Shown here in pieces: positions 27,066 through 36,045 of a stretch of DNA of 64,000 nucleotides (its first letter is position 1; each line of letters starts with the position of its first letter). The DNA is from RZZS01 sp964491785 (GTDB taxonomy: Bacteria > Pseudomonadota > Alphaproteobacteria > Micavibrionales > Micavibrionaceae): NCBI GenBank assembly GCA_964491785.1, contig CAZBGS010000005.1:1-64000 (forward strand), in the 5' to 3' direction. The position numbers were made by a program, and so were the translations under genes. The notes beneath the pieces are model-generated. The model ran no database searches, was not told the origin of the DNA, and saw only the letters and a list, made by a program, of their open reading frames with translations.

Positions 27066-28787
27066 ATGTGCGGTCTTTTTGGTGCCACGCTAGATAACTT
27101 TGACGAAGTGGTCGTAAACACCGCGAGACGGGCTCGCGACAGCCTAACCCACAGAGGCCCGGATCAATCCGGAGAATGGATTACTAACAATATTTATATG
27201 GGACAACGCCGCCTTAGTATCCTTGATTTATCGGAAGCTGGACGCCAGCCCATGGTTTCAAGAGACGCAAAAATTGGAATAACTGTAAATGGAGAAATCT
27301 ATAACTTCAAAAATATAAGAAAAGAACTTGAAAGCATTGGGTATATTTTCCTATCGAATTCTGATTCAGAAGTTGTTTTGCACGGGTATCGTCAGTGGGG
27401 AATTGAAGGTTTGGCGCAACGTCTGGACGGTATGTATGTGGCAATAATTCATGACGTTGAAAATAACGTCATTCATGCATTTAGAGACAGGGTAGGAATT
27501 AAGCCCCTTTACTACTACCACGATGGCAAATCTTTTGCCTGGGCATCTGAACTAAAAGCCCTGAATGTTTGGCTGCCCGCCCACAAAAGAAGCGTTGATG
27601 AAACATCTCTTTATGATTTTCTCATTTACAGATATATCCCAGCACCCAAAAGTCTTTACAAGAACGTTTTCAAACTGCTGCCCGGCCATATTCTTGGCTT
27701 CAAGATTTCAAGCGGAACCCTCTCCATCAAACCCTACTGGGAACTACCTGTCACCGAAACGGACAAACCCGCGGAGCTTCTGGCCGAAGAACTGATAGGA
27801 CTTTTGCAAGAAAGCGTTAAGGAACAGATGGTAAGCGATGTCCCCGTCGGTTTTCTCCTGAGCGGCGGAATCGACTCGAGCATCATAACCCTGACTGGCG
27901 CAAAGCTTTCCGCAAATCCGATGACATTCTCCATTGGCTTCCACGACCCCTCCAGAGACGAAAGCGAGTATGCCCGCATCGTCTCCGAGATAGCCTCGAC
28001 AAGGCACCATGTCCACAAGCTTGACAGTGACGAAATGGAAAACCTTCCCGACAAGATGGCAGCCTGGTTTGACGAACCTTTTTGCGATACATCCGCAGTT
28101 CCAACTTACCGCGTATGTGCGTTCGCCCGCAGGAACGTAACTGTTGCCCTAAGCGGTGACGGAGGCGACGAATTGTTCGGCGGTTACCGTTGGTATGAGG
28201 ATTTCAGCAGGCTGAGAAATTTTTCTTCCCTCCTCCCGGCGCTTCCTGTTAAAGGCATTTGTTTTCCAGGATGGCTCCCCAGACAAAGAAGCTTGTACTT
28301 ACGTTCGATAGGAGATCCGCTTTTCCAGTACGCCAGCTTGAGAGGCAGCCTTGATGTTACCGGACTTGGCAAATGGAGAAAGAAGCTGGCCATCCCTGAA
28401 GATTATGATGGCCTGTGGGCATACAGAAAACACTTCAGACCCGATACTAACATTCGAAAATGCGCTCAGATCATTGACTTTCATACCTATCTTCCCGACG
28501 ACATACTGACCAAGGTCGACCGTGTAAGCATGGCTGTCTCACTCGAATGCAGGCCTCCGTTTTTATCCAATAAAATGATAGACTTCGCTTTTTCTTTGAA
28601 GGAAGATTTTTTGTATAAAAATCAGTCTCTGAAAGGAGGACTGAAATACGCATATCATAACCTTCTTCCCGAAAAAATATTACAAAGACCGAAACAGGGT
28701 TTTAGCGTCCCTTACACCGAATGGAAAACAAATATCAGGAAATCTTCAGGAAGCCTGCAGGAAGCCATTATCGAAAAATATCTGTAA
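27066..28787 (+). CDS. asnB: Asparagine synthase (glutamine-hydrolysing) family amidotransferase
   Basis: The 573-residue protein has an N-terminal class II glutamine amidotransferase domain with the catalytic Cys2 (MCGLFG), plus RGPDQSG and NGEIYNF. The ATP-pyrophosphatase/synthetase domain has SGGIDSS near residue 269 and the GDGGDELFGGY motif. Within sugar loci this family often amidates a uronic acid carboxyl instead of making free asparagine, as proposed for WbpS-type proteins. Its position between a methyltransferase and two glycosyltransferases favours that role, but it could also make asparagine. Confidence 0.86.
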   Translation: MCGLFGATLDNFDEVVVNTARRARDSLTHRGPDQSGEWITNNIYMGQRRLSILDLSEAGRQPMVSRDAKIGITVNGEIYNFKNIRKELESIGYIFLSNSDSEVVLHGYRQWGIEGLAQRLDGMYVAIIHDVENNVIHAFRDRVGIKPLYYYHDGKSFAWASELKALNVWLPAHKRSVDETSLYDFLIYRYIPAPKSLYKNVFKLLPGHILGFKISSGTLSIKPYWELPVTETDKPAELLAEELIGLLQESVKEQMVSDVPVGFLLSGGIDSSIITLTGAKLSANPMTFSIGFHDPSRDESEYARIVSEIASTRHHVHKLDSDEMENLPDKMAAWFDEPFCDTSAVPTYRVCAFARRNVTVALSGDGGDELFGGYRWYEDFSRLRNFSSLLPALPVKGICFPGWLPRQRSLYLRSIGDPLFQYASLRGSLDVTGLGKWRKKLAIPEDYDGLWAYRKHFRPDTNIRKCAQIIDFHTYLPDDILTKVDRVSMAVSLECRPPFLSNKMIDFAFSLKEDFLYKNQSLKGGLKYAYHNLLPEKILQRPKQGFSVPYTEWKTNIRKSSGSLQEAIIEKYL

Positions 28788-28804
28788 AGTCTTACGAGAA
28801 ACGA

Positions 28805-29965
28805 ATGAGAATATTCTACATATCAAATGCTGTTATACCCAGCGAAGCATCCAGGAGTCTCAGCATCATGAGAGTGTGTCAGGCATTTTCCGATGCCGGG
28901 CACGAGGTATTGCTGGACTGCATAGCCCCGTCCGGGAACCATCCCGAACCTGTCTCGTATTATGGATTGAAAGGTGGCTTTTCTGTTATTTGCCAATATT
29001 TCCCCAAGCTCATTTATAACCGCCTGACATGCATGTTCCTGCTAGGCGGCCTTTTACATGGCTGGATCGCCAAAAAAAACATTGAGAAATTCCAACCTGA
29101 CCTTGTCTATAGCAGACTGACCATTCTCGAAATGGCATTCGTACCTCGCAATCTGCCGATAATCTATGAGATGCATTCACTGGGAGCCTTGGGAAAGAAA
29201 TTCTGGCAGAAGGCCGCTTTCCTCTGGATAATGAGAAACCGGGATATAAAGAAAATAGTTGTAACGACGGACGCTCTATCGAACTGGCTGAAAAAAGAAA
29301 TGCCTTGGATCGAGATAACAATAGCAAGGCTGAGCGCCGAACCACCCGTAGAAGTTTCCAAAACTAAGCTGCTCGCATTTCGAAAAGAAAACTTATTGGG
29401 TGATTTTACGCAAAACGTTGGCTACACCGGCTTCCTTGACACCGAAGGTCTTCGTGGCACAGACATTATTTGCCAGACAGCCTCCGGAATGCCTGATGTT
29501 GCCTTCCATATCGTCGGCGGAGAACCCGAAATAGTTAAGTACTGGAAAAAATATGCCGGTGACTGGAATGCCGCCGGAAACATTTTTTTCTATGGTTACC
29601 GAAATCCTGCGGAAATGCCCTTATTTCTTAATCTCTTTGACGTGGTTTTGGCTCCTTTGCAGTTCCGCCCCAACAAAAGAGCTCCTCTTGGCCAGAACAT
29701 GTCTCCTTTAAAACTGCCTCAGTATATGGGCTATGGCAAAGCAATCGTCGCTTCCGATCTGAATTCGCATACAGAGATTTTGGAACACGGGAAAACCGCG
29801 CTACTGGTTCCTCATAACGATGTCGGCGCATGGCGCGATGCGATTGCGTCGCTACTTGATGATCCTGAAAAAAGAGCGGAAATGGGCAAGGCCGCATTTA
29901 ACCGTTACACCTCTGAATTTACTCCGGAACAAAGAATTAAAAAAATCCTCGGAGGGATCTTATGA
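28805..29965 (+). CDS. Glycosyltransferase family 4
   Basis: The 386-residue GT-B enzyme has an N-terminal Rossmann half (MRIFYISNAVIPSEASRSLSIMR) and a C-terminal GT4 half, with GYRNPAEMPLFLNLFDVVLAP and a nucleotide-binding KLPQYMGYGKAIVAS stretch. I start at the ATG at 28805; an upstream in-frame ATG lies inside asnB. It adds a sugar to the lipid-linked unit, and donor and linkage are unknown. The stop overlaps the next start (ATGA), consistent with an operon. Confidence 0.82.
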   Translation: MRIFYISNAVIPSEASRSLSIMRVCQAFSDAGHEVLLDCIAPSGNHPEPVSYYGLKGGFSVICQYFPKLIYNRLTCMFLLGGLLHGWIAKKNIEKFQPDLVYSRLTILEMAFVPRNLPIIYEMHSLGALGKKFWQKAAFLWIMRNRDIKKIVVTTDALSNWLKKEMPWIEITIARLSAEPPVEVSKTKLLAFRKENLLGDFTQNVGYTGFLDTEGLRGTDIICQTASGMPDVAFHIVGGEPEIVKYWKKYAGDWNAAGNIFFYGYRNPAEMPLFLNLFDVVLAPLQFRPNKRAPLGQNMSPLKLPQYMGYGKAIVASDLNSHTEILEHGKTALLVPHNDVGAWRDAIASLLDDPEKRAEMGKAAFNRYTSEFTPEQRIKKILGGIL

Positions 29966-31068
29966 TCAACGATAACAGAACAAAAGTTGCCTTCGTACTG
30001 CCCGCCCTTACCGCTGGCGGGGCAGAACGTGTTTTAATAACTTTAATGAATGCCTTGGACAGAGATATTTTTGCACCTGTGTTCATTACAATAAGCGACA
30101 AAGGCGAGATAGGTGACCTCGTGGACGAGAACATAGAGTTTATTCGCCTTGGCGGCTCCCGCGTTAGCCGATCTCTGCCCAGGCTATTAATTACCTTGAA
30201 AAAGATTAGGCCCGACGCTGTAGTTTCAACCATGGCTCATATGAATTTATGCCTCCTTACTCTGAAACTGTTTTTTCCAAAAGTGAAGTTTATTGTAAGA
30301 GAAGCCATCACCCCGTCTTTTATATTTTCTACTCGCCCCGACATTGAATGGCTTGTTAAATGGGGATACAAAACCTTGTACCCCCTTGCCCATGCTGTCA
30401 TTAGTCCTGCGGAAGCGATAATCAGGGAATTTAACTCCATTCCAGGCATGAATACAGATAACGTGGTTCTTGTTAGGAATCCGGTCAATACCGCCAAAAT
30501 TAGATTTGGGAATAAAGGATATGCCAGCTTTGATGCCATAGACCGCTCGACAGAAACTGTACTATTCGTAGCCGCCGGACGATTGCATTACCAGAAGGGC
30601 TTCGATCGTTTAATCGAAAAACTGCCGGAGTTCAATTCCCCATACAAATGGAAATTAACTATCTTGGGCGAGGGCGATGAACGTGAACTTCTTGAAGCCC
30701 TTATCAGGAAGAACAATCTCGAAGACAGGGTAAGCCTTCCGGGACTGCTCGCCAACCCCTGGCCTGAATACGCCAAAGCCGATTGCTTCCTGCTTCCATC
30801 GAGGTGCGAAGGACTGCCGAATGTCGTTCTCGAATCTTTGGAATGCGGCACTCCCGTGATTGCCTCAGGGGAAGCAGGAGGAATAAGAGAAATTTCCGCA
30901 CTATCTGCTCAGGGAGCAGTTACTGTAGTTAATGATATGGATGAATTTTTAGCTGAGATGGAAAAAATTTCGCCTTGCGGTCACAGTAGCTACAGAGAGT
31001 CGTTACTTCCCGATGATTTTAGTTTGGCTAAAGTGGTCTCAAAATTCTCCGAACTTCTAACATCTTGA
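29962..31068 (+). CDS. Glycosyltransferase family 4
   Basis: The 368-residue GT-B enzyme has the TAGGAERVLITLMNAL loop at about 14-29. The C-terminal GT4 pattern includes ILGEGDERELLEALI, YAKADCFLLPSRCEGLPNVVLESLECGTPVIA and the E-x7-E acidic motif. It overlaps the preceding glycosyltransferase by four bases and ends the plus-strand run that starts at 22014. It probably extends the repeat unit. A convergent glycosyltransferase follows. Confidence 0.87.
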   Translation: MINDNRTKVAFVLPALTAGGAERVLITLMNALDRDIFAPVFITISDKGEIGDLVDENIEFIRLGGSRVSRSLPRLLITLKKIRPDAVVSTMAHMNLCLLTLKLFFPKVKFIVREAITPSFIFSTRPDIEWLVKWGYKTLYPLAHAVISPAEAIIREFNSIPGMNTDNVVLVRNPVNTAKIRFGNKGYASFDAIDRSTETVLFVAAGRLHYQKGFDRLIEKLPEFNSPYKWKLTILGEGDERELLEALIRKNNLEDRVSLPGLLANPWPEYAKADCFLLPSRCEGLPNVVLESLECGTPVIASGEAGGIREISALSAQGAVTVVNDMDEFLAEMEKISPCGHSSYRESLLPDDFSLAKVVSKFSELLTS

Positions 31069-31093
31069 GAAGGCCGCAACGGCCGCGCCATAA

Positions 31094-32299
31094 TCAACAA
31101 CTATTCGACCGAAAAGATCTCGAAACTTTGGGAAAGGCTGTTAGACGAAACCCTGTGTGCTTCTCGTCGTCGCCGTTGAGGCTACTGTAAAGATCTTTCT
31201 CTGCACGGACTGCTCCGGAAATATCGAAAGCCTTCGCCTTTTCTCTGGCCTTTCGCCCCAGTCTTCCGGCAAGCTCCGGTTCGTTGAGGCATTTCCTTAT
31301 CGCGGCAGCAATCGCCGGAACCGAAAGCTCGACGAGAAGACCGTTTTTGCCATCATCGATCAACTCCCTTATCCCCGGCGAATCCGCACCGATGACGCAT
31401 GCCCCGCAGGCCATGGCCTCAAGCAGCGATGGCGGCTGGGTCTCGTACCCGGAAACGAGAACGAAAACCTCGGCCGAATTGTAATAAGAGGGCAGATCGC
31501 CATGAGGTCGCGGCCCGATGATATCGGCCCTAAAAGCCCCCTTGCGCGCCGCCGCCTCCAGTTCCTTTCGCATCGGCCCCTCGCCAACCATCAAAAGCCT
31601 GGCACCGGATACTTCGCCCACAGCCTTGCACAACATGTCCAGATTTTTTCGTCTGGCGAGCGAGCCGGTATAAAGAACCTGCCCCTTTCGCTTCGGCAGG
31701 GAAGGCGCGGGACTGAACATCTCCGTATCTACGAAAGCCGGAATAATCGCAATATTGCCCTCGGAAATCTTGTAGCGTTTGACGATGCCCTGCCTGACAT
31801 TATCGTCGGGAACGACAATCCTGTCCGCCGCCGTAAACAGCTCCTTTTCCAGAGCGGCACTGGCGGAAATCTTTTTATCGTCTTCCGGATGCTCCCTCCT
31901 CACCAACTCCATTTCCCGGTGGCGCACGCGGGCTATCAGCTGCCCCTCCAGCAAAGCTGCGAGTTGCGCCGCCTGCCTGCCCGAAGAAACCCCGAGCCCC
32001 TCAACGATGAAACCGCGGGCAGGCAGCGCCAACAGCTTTCTGGCGACCATCCGCATATACAGAGGAACGGGCAGGAAATTGCTGTTGGCCATGACCTCGA
32101 TCTTGCCAAGAACGTCCCGGAACCGAAGGTCTTTTCTCCCGGCAAAGCTTACTATCGTAATTCCATGAAGCTCGTCGACAAGCTGCCCGTATACCGCAAT
32201 CTCCCTCTCCAGCGTCCCGCAAACCGCATATTCCTGCACGCTGGCCTCTCGCGGCAGTACAATAACAAGTTCGGTTTTATTCAGTTTGGTCACGCTCAA
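31094..32299 (-). CDS. Glycosyltransferase family 4
   Basis: The 401-residue GT4 enzyme has a C-terminal half with VLYTGSLARRKNLDMLCKAVG, MVGEGPMRKELEAAA, YNSAEVFVLVSGYETQPPSLLEAMACGACVIG and the E-x7-E catalytic pair. It lies on the strand opposite to the main polysaccharide operon, converging with the preceding gene. The start is a TTG; a GTG two codons later (32293) is another candidate. No clear ribosome binding site is seen. Its codon use is more GC-rich than the two preceding transferases, suggesting a different history. Confidence 0.85.
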   Translation of the reverse strand: MSVTKLNKTELVIVLPREASVQEYAVCGTLEREIAVYGQLVDELHGITIVSFAGRKDLRFRDVLGKIEVMANSNFLPVPLYMRMVARKLLALPARGFIVEGLGVSSGRQAAQLAALLEGQLIARVRHREMELVRREHPEDDKKISASAALEKELFTAADRIVVPDDNVRQGIVKRYKISEGNIAIIPAFVDTEMFSPAPSLPKRKGQVLYTGSLARRKNLDMLCKAVGEVSGARLLMVGEGPMRKELEAAARKGAFRADIIGPRPHGDLPSYYNSAEVFVLVSGYETQPPSLLEAMACGACVIGADSPGIRELIDDGKNGLLVELSVPAIAAAIRKCLNEPELAGRLGRKAREKAKAFDISGAVRAEKDLYSSLNGDDEKHTGFRLTAFPKVSRSFRSNSC

Positions 32300-32464
32300 G
32301 GAAAACCCGCTTCGCCCGTAAATAATCCTGTTTACAACAAAAACAATCCTGCGGTTTTTGTCAAACTCTTATACTATCAGGCAAACGACTATAAGTTCTT
32401 GGGTTGTCGGTTATTACCGTATATATTTTTCATGGATACTTACTTTCTCACATAAGGAGGAACC

Positions 32465-32842
32465 ATGACCGAGAAAAATGAACCCGCTTCCGAAGCCAAA
32501 ACATCCTTCATGTCCGGTTTCAAGCCCGAACAAATCAACAAGGAATTTATCGAGACCAGGCTTAAGGAGCTATGGGAAGGCAAGATCAATCTGGTTCACT
32601 GCTTCTGGATCTACATGGTCGCCGTCACTCTGGGCTTATCGATTGTCGCCGGCGCTTTCGGCGGTATTCTGGGGGGCCTGCTGCGTCTGATCGCGCTGGC
32701 CTGGTCCGGCTTCATGGTAATGCCGGTAATCAGATCGGCGGACAAATTTACAGGTGACGGCCTCTGGGCGCTTCTGGCCAAAATCGCCGCCATCCTCACC
32801 GCCATCAGCGTAGCCGCAAGCCTCTTAAGCCTGGCCGCTTGA
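32465..32842 (+). CDS. Small membrane protein of unknown function
   Basis: The 125-residue protein has a soluble N-terminus (about 1-40) and three hydrophobic segments (about 48-66, 67-85 and 100-122). A good ribosome binding site (AGGAGGAA) precedes the ATG and a terminator follows, so it is a separate unit. It lies in the middle of the polysaccharide locus but no family is recognised. Confidence 0.6.
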   Translation: MTEKNEPASEAKTSFMSGFKPEQINKEFIETRLKELWEGKINLVHCFWIYMVAVTLGLSIVAGAFGGILGGLLRLIALAWSGFMVMPVIRSADKFTGDGLWALLAKIAAILTAISVAASLLSLAA

Positions 32843-32860
32843 TAATTCACCTGTATTCGC

Positions 32861-32881
32861 ATGGCCCCTCGCAGGGGCCAT
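32861..32881 (+). terminator. Rho-independent-type terminator
   Basis: A nine-base-pair stem (ATGGCCCCT paired with AGGGGCCAT, loop CGC) is followed by a T-rich CTTTGCTTTT. It lies 19 bases after the small membrane gene. Confidence 0.7.
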
Positions 32882-32916
32882 CTTTGCTTTTCATTAACCT
32901 CGGGCCATAAGAAAAT

Positions 32917-33801
32917 ATGCAGTCAGCAAAAAATTTTCTTCATATATCAGGCTCCCTTATCCGGCCCGTAAAGCTTGCCGGTAAGCCCTTGATATTTATT
33001 TTTCTTCTGGCTTTAGCGACAATAAATTTTATTTATTTTGCCCCCCCGGCATCCTCCCAGTCTGACAATTGCCATGCAAAAGCCGCCGGTAACTGGGTTG
33101 ATGAAGTCATCTGTAGCGACAATAGACTTGACGAAAAAAACCGCATCCTTGACAGAATTACCAGAGACCTTTTGGCGATAAAAACTCCACTTGAAAAAAC
33201 AAACATTAAAGTTGAGCAAGTTCAGTGGAAATTCTCTCTTAACAGCTGCAAGACTATCGACGTCAATGACGGGATCTCCCCGGCCGATTGCCTGATAAGT
33301 CTTTTCGACATGCGCATTGACGAACTCAGCGGCCTCCTTCAAACCGGAACCGCCGGACAACCGACGGATTCTTCCCCAACTCCGCTGCCCTTAATCACCA
33401 AAGGACAAATAACCGGCAAAAAAGAAAAGAGAGAATCCCGACCATCATCAAAGACAAAACCTGCATCCATTCAAATCGACCGCGGCCAGAACATCGCCGC
33501 GGAATGCAATTCCGTTTCATGTTTTAATTCAAAAATGGAAGAAACCGAAATAGAACTGCAAACCGTCACAGCGGAACTCGGCAGGAAAATGCGTGAAACA
33601 GACATCGCCAGAGGGGGCAGAAGCTCGGAAGCTAAGTTGAACGAAACGGTAAACGACTTCCGTCAATACCGTGAAAAGCAATGCCGCCTGGCCTCCGGCA
33701 TCACCGGACTAGAAAAACCAGCACTTTACAGTAGCTGTTTTATCAGGATGACAACTGAAAGAGCTAACAACATTAAAGATATTCTGTCATCCATCGACTA
33801 G
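32917..33801 (+). CDS. Secreted LprI/DUF1311-like protein with two cysteine modules
   Basis: The 294-residue protein has an N-terminal signal anchor (about residues 24-48, ending PPASSQSD). Two divergent copies of the LprI-type cysteine module follow: a first around 52-130 (DNC, VICSDNRLDEKNRIL, NSCK, ADCLI) and a second around 205-290 (AECNSVSCFNSK, FRQYREKQCR, SSCFIRM). They are joined by a Lys/Ser/Pro-rich linker. LprI proteins are periplasmic lysozyme inhibitors in other bacteria. Cysteine pairing across the two modules suggests disulfides. It may protect against lytic enzymes, but that is inferred from a distant family resemblance. Confidence 0.6.
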   Translation: MQSAKNFLHISGSLIRPVKLAGKPLIFIFLLALATINFIYFAPPASSQSDNCHAKAAGNWVDEVICSDNRLDEKNRILDRITRDLLAIKTPLEKTNIKVEQVQWKFSLNSCKTIDVNDGISPADCLISLFDMRIDELSGLLQTGTAGQPTDSSPTPLPLITKGQITGKKEKRESRPSSKTKPASIQIDRGQNIAAECNSVSCFNSKMEETEIELQTVTAELGRKMRETDIARGGRSSEAKLNETVNDFRQYREKQCRLASGITGLEKPALYSSCFIRMTTERANNIKDILSSID

Positions 33802-33867
33802 GCAACCGCTTGCGACAAATTTGCTTATTCTGAATGAAAAGTATAAAATTATGTAAACGCAAAAAAG

Positions 33868-34870
33868 ATGCCTGAATCCGCAACAGCAATAAAAGACAAG
33901 TTTAATACCTTGTCCTCAGACAATTTTCCCCCGCAACCCCGCGGCGCAAGCAGGCACCGCTTCCATAGTATGGTTTCCTGAAAAACACCCTCTCTACGAT
34001 CTTGCGCCAGACTTTGTCCTTATTCCTGGAAAGGAAGCGTTTGACTCAAAACTTCCGGATAACGATAAAACCGCCTATCAGAATTACAAATCGGCTTCCA
34101 TACTTGCTCCGGGGATAGAAAATTTTTTCAATATGCCGGGAAGCGTCGAGGATTTCAGACTTTATGCCTTGCTTCATGAAACCGGACATATATCAGACCC
34201 ATCGACCAGAACCCTGTTTTCCAAAGTCTTCGGCATTCTGGGGCCGATCGGCACCTTGTCTAGCGAAGCATTTGCGGATGTCTTCGCCATTAACGCCGGA
34301 AAAGAGATCGGATTAAACAGCGATTTTCTGCAATCCGTTAAAGACTGGCGTGCGATCAACACCTATATGGACGATGATCACAGCCACGCGACATCAGTTT
34401 TCCTCGACAATCCGCCAGGGAGAACCGCCAACGGTTATTATGAGGATGCCGAAAAATTTCATGGTGAAAGCCGGAAAGCAAAAATATTTAGCCTTAGTAG
34501 CGTATTCAATGAAACCAACAAGTCGGATATGGCGGAATTGTATAACGATCTTGATGATTTCATCAGGCAGAAGACCAAATTCCTGGAAAGCGACAAGAAT
34601 CTGGCATCCATCTCTCTAAAAGCGACAATGCTTGCCTATATGAGTACCCGGGCTTCATTAAACAAAAACATTATCCGCGATCCTGAACAACAGGCTTATG
34701 CCAGGGACTTTTGCCAGGCGATAGAAAGACGACTTGATAAAAGTCTGCTGAATTATGCCGCTGAAAGACTTGTTCCCGCCGCCGAAGCTTCAATCTCCGC
34801 AAGCGACAGAATTTATACCTCGCAACTGGCAACCCCGATCCAACATTCCGGTATCGGCCTTCATTCCTGA
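33868..34870 (+). pseudogene. Frameshifted metalloprotease-like gene
   Basis: Two frames joined across a C5 run (33928-33932) make one protein. From the ATG at 33868 frame 1 reads MPESATAIKDKFNTLSSDNF. Removing one C from the run continues in the frame that contains FVLIPGKEAFDSKLPDNDK and then 34133-34870. That second frame has no ATG, GTG or TTG start between its upstream stop and 34133, although it reads as coding throughout. The product contains HETGH (34175-34189), a zinc-protease HExxH motif, followed by SSEAFADVFAI as a possible third ligand. The shift could be a real mutation or an assembly error. The intact protein would be about 333 residues, of no recognised family. Confidence 0.65.
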
Positions 34871-34959
34871 CACCCTGATCTTTTACATAAAATAAATAAA
34901 GCTTGCCTTTTTATCAACTTTCGGGTACCTATAATAATACTCCGGCATGTTAATAGTTG

Positions 34960-36045
34960 ATGAAGATGCGTTTTGCGAAGACTGCATTAGTCACAGGCGT
35001 AACCGGACAGGATGGCGCTCTCCTGTCGGCTTTCCTGTTGGAAAAAGGGTACCGTGTAATCGGGCTCCAGCAATGGTCAGCCACAGACAACACCCAGAAC
35101 TTCGCCTGCCTGCCGCAAGAGAGCGGTGAGTTCAGGCTCAGATACTGCGATATGGGCGATAGCGCCTCCCTGCAAAGACTGGTAGCAGAATACCGCCCTG
35201 ATGAGATTTATAACCTCGCCGCCATGAGCCATGTCGGCGTCAGCTTCGAACTTCCTGAAATTACCGCCGACACCAACGCGCTTGGCACGCTGCGGCTGCT
35301 GGAAGCGATCCGCCTCGCGGGACTGGGCGATAGCGTAAGGTTCTATCAGGCCTCAAGCTCGGAACTTTTCGGCAACGCACCGCCTCCGCAAAACGAGACT
35401 ACGCCCTTCCAGCCATGCAGCCCCTATGGCGCTGCCAAGCTTTACGCTTACTGGATAACCGTAAACTACCGTCAGTCTTACGGAATTCACGCCTCCAACG
35501 GAATTCTTTTCAATCACGAAAGCACAATCAGGGGCGAGCATTTCGTAACCAGAAAAATCACCAAAGCCGTCGCCTCGATAGCGGCCGGCTCGCAGGAGCC
35601 GCTGGTTCTGGGCAACATGGAAGCCAGAAGGGACTGGGGCCACGCCGCCGATTACGTTGAGGGCATGTGGCTGATGCTGCAGCAGGACGAGCCTGACGAC
35701 TACGTCCTTGCCACCGGCGAATCCCACAGCGTCCGTGATTTCGTCGAAGCCTCCTTCGCCTGCGCCGGCATCCATCTCGCATGGATCGGCAGCGGCATGA
35801 ACGAGACCGGCATCAACAAAAGCAACGGAAGAATTCTCGTGAAAGTCGATAAATCCCTTTACCGGCCAAGCGAACTCAACTTTCTTATGGGTGATTCCTC
35901 GAAAGCAAAACAAAAACTGGGATGGCGGCCCACAAGAAACTTTATCCAGCTCGTGCGGGAGATGACCCTCTCCGACATGCGGCTGGCCGAAGAAAACTCA
36001 ACTACGGCAACAATGGAGGCAGTGTTATGCAAGAAGGTTTCCTGA
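34960..36045 (+). CDS. gmd: GDP-mannose 4,6-dehydratase
   Basis: The 361-residue NAD(P)-dependent dehydratase belongs to the SDR family and converts GDP-mannose to GDP-4-keto-6-deoxymannose. The dinucleotide motif GVTGQDG is near the N-terminus. Other Gmd markers are YNLAAMSHVGVSF, QASSSELFG, the catalytic YGAAK, NGILFNHES and RDWGHAADYVEGMW. A TTG lies one codon before the ATG at 34960 and another ATG is at 34966; I use the first ATG. It overlaps the following fucose synthase gene by 19 bases. It supplies GDP-fucose to the surface glycan. Confidence 0.93.
   Translation: MKMRFAKTALVTGVTGQDGALLSAFLLEKGYRVIGLQQWSATDNTQNFACLPQESGEFRLRYCDMGDSASLQRLVAEYRPDEIYNLAAMSHVGVSFELPEITADTNALGTLRLLEAIRLAGLGDSVRFYQASSSELFGNAPPPQNETTPFQPCSPYGAAKLYAYWITVNYRQSYGIHASNGILFNHESTIRGEHFVTRKITKAVASIAAGSQEPLVLGNMEARRDWGHAADYVEGMWLMLQQDEPDDYVLATGESHSVRDFVEASFACAGIHLAWIGSGMNETGINKSNGRILVKVDKSLYRPSELNFLMGDSSKAKQKLGWRPTRNFIQLVREMTLSDMRLAEENSTTATMEAVLCKKVS

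Noticed and set aside
31157..32455. Long plus-strand open frame (432 codons) opposite the minus-strand glycosyltransferase
   Set aside because: The opposite strand encodes a clear GT4 enzyme; the antisense frame has no domain or ribosome binding site.
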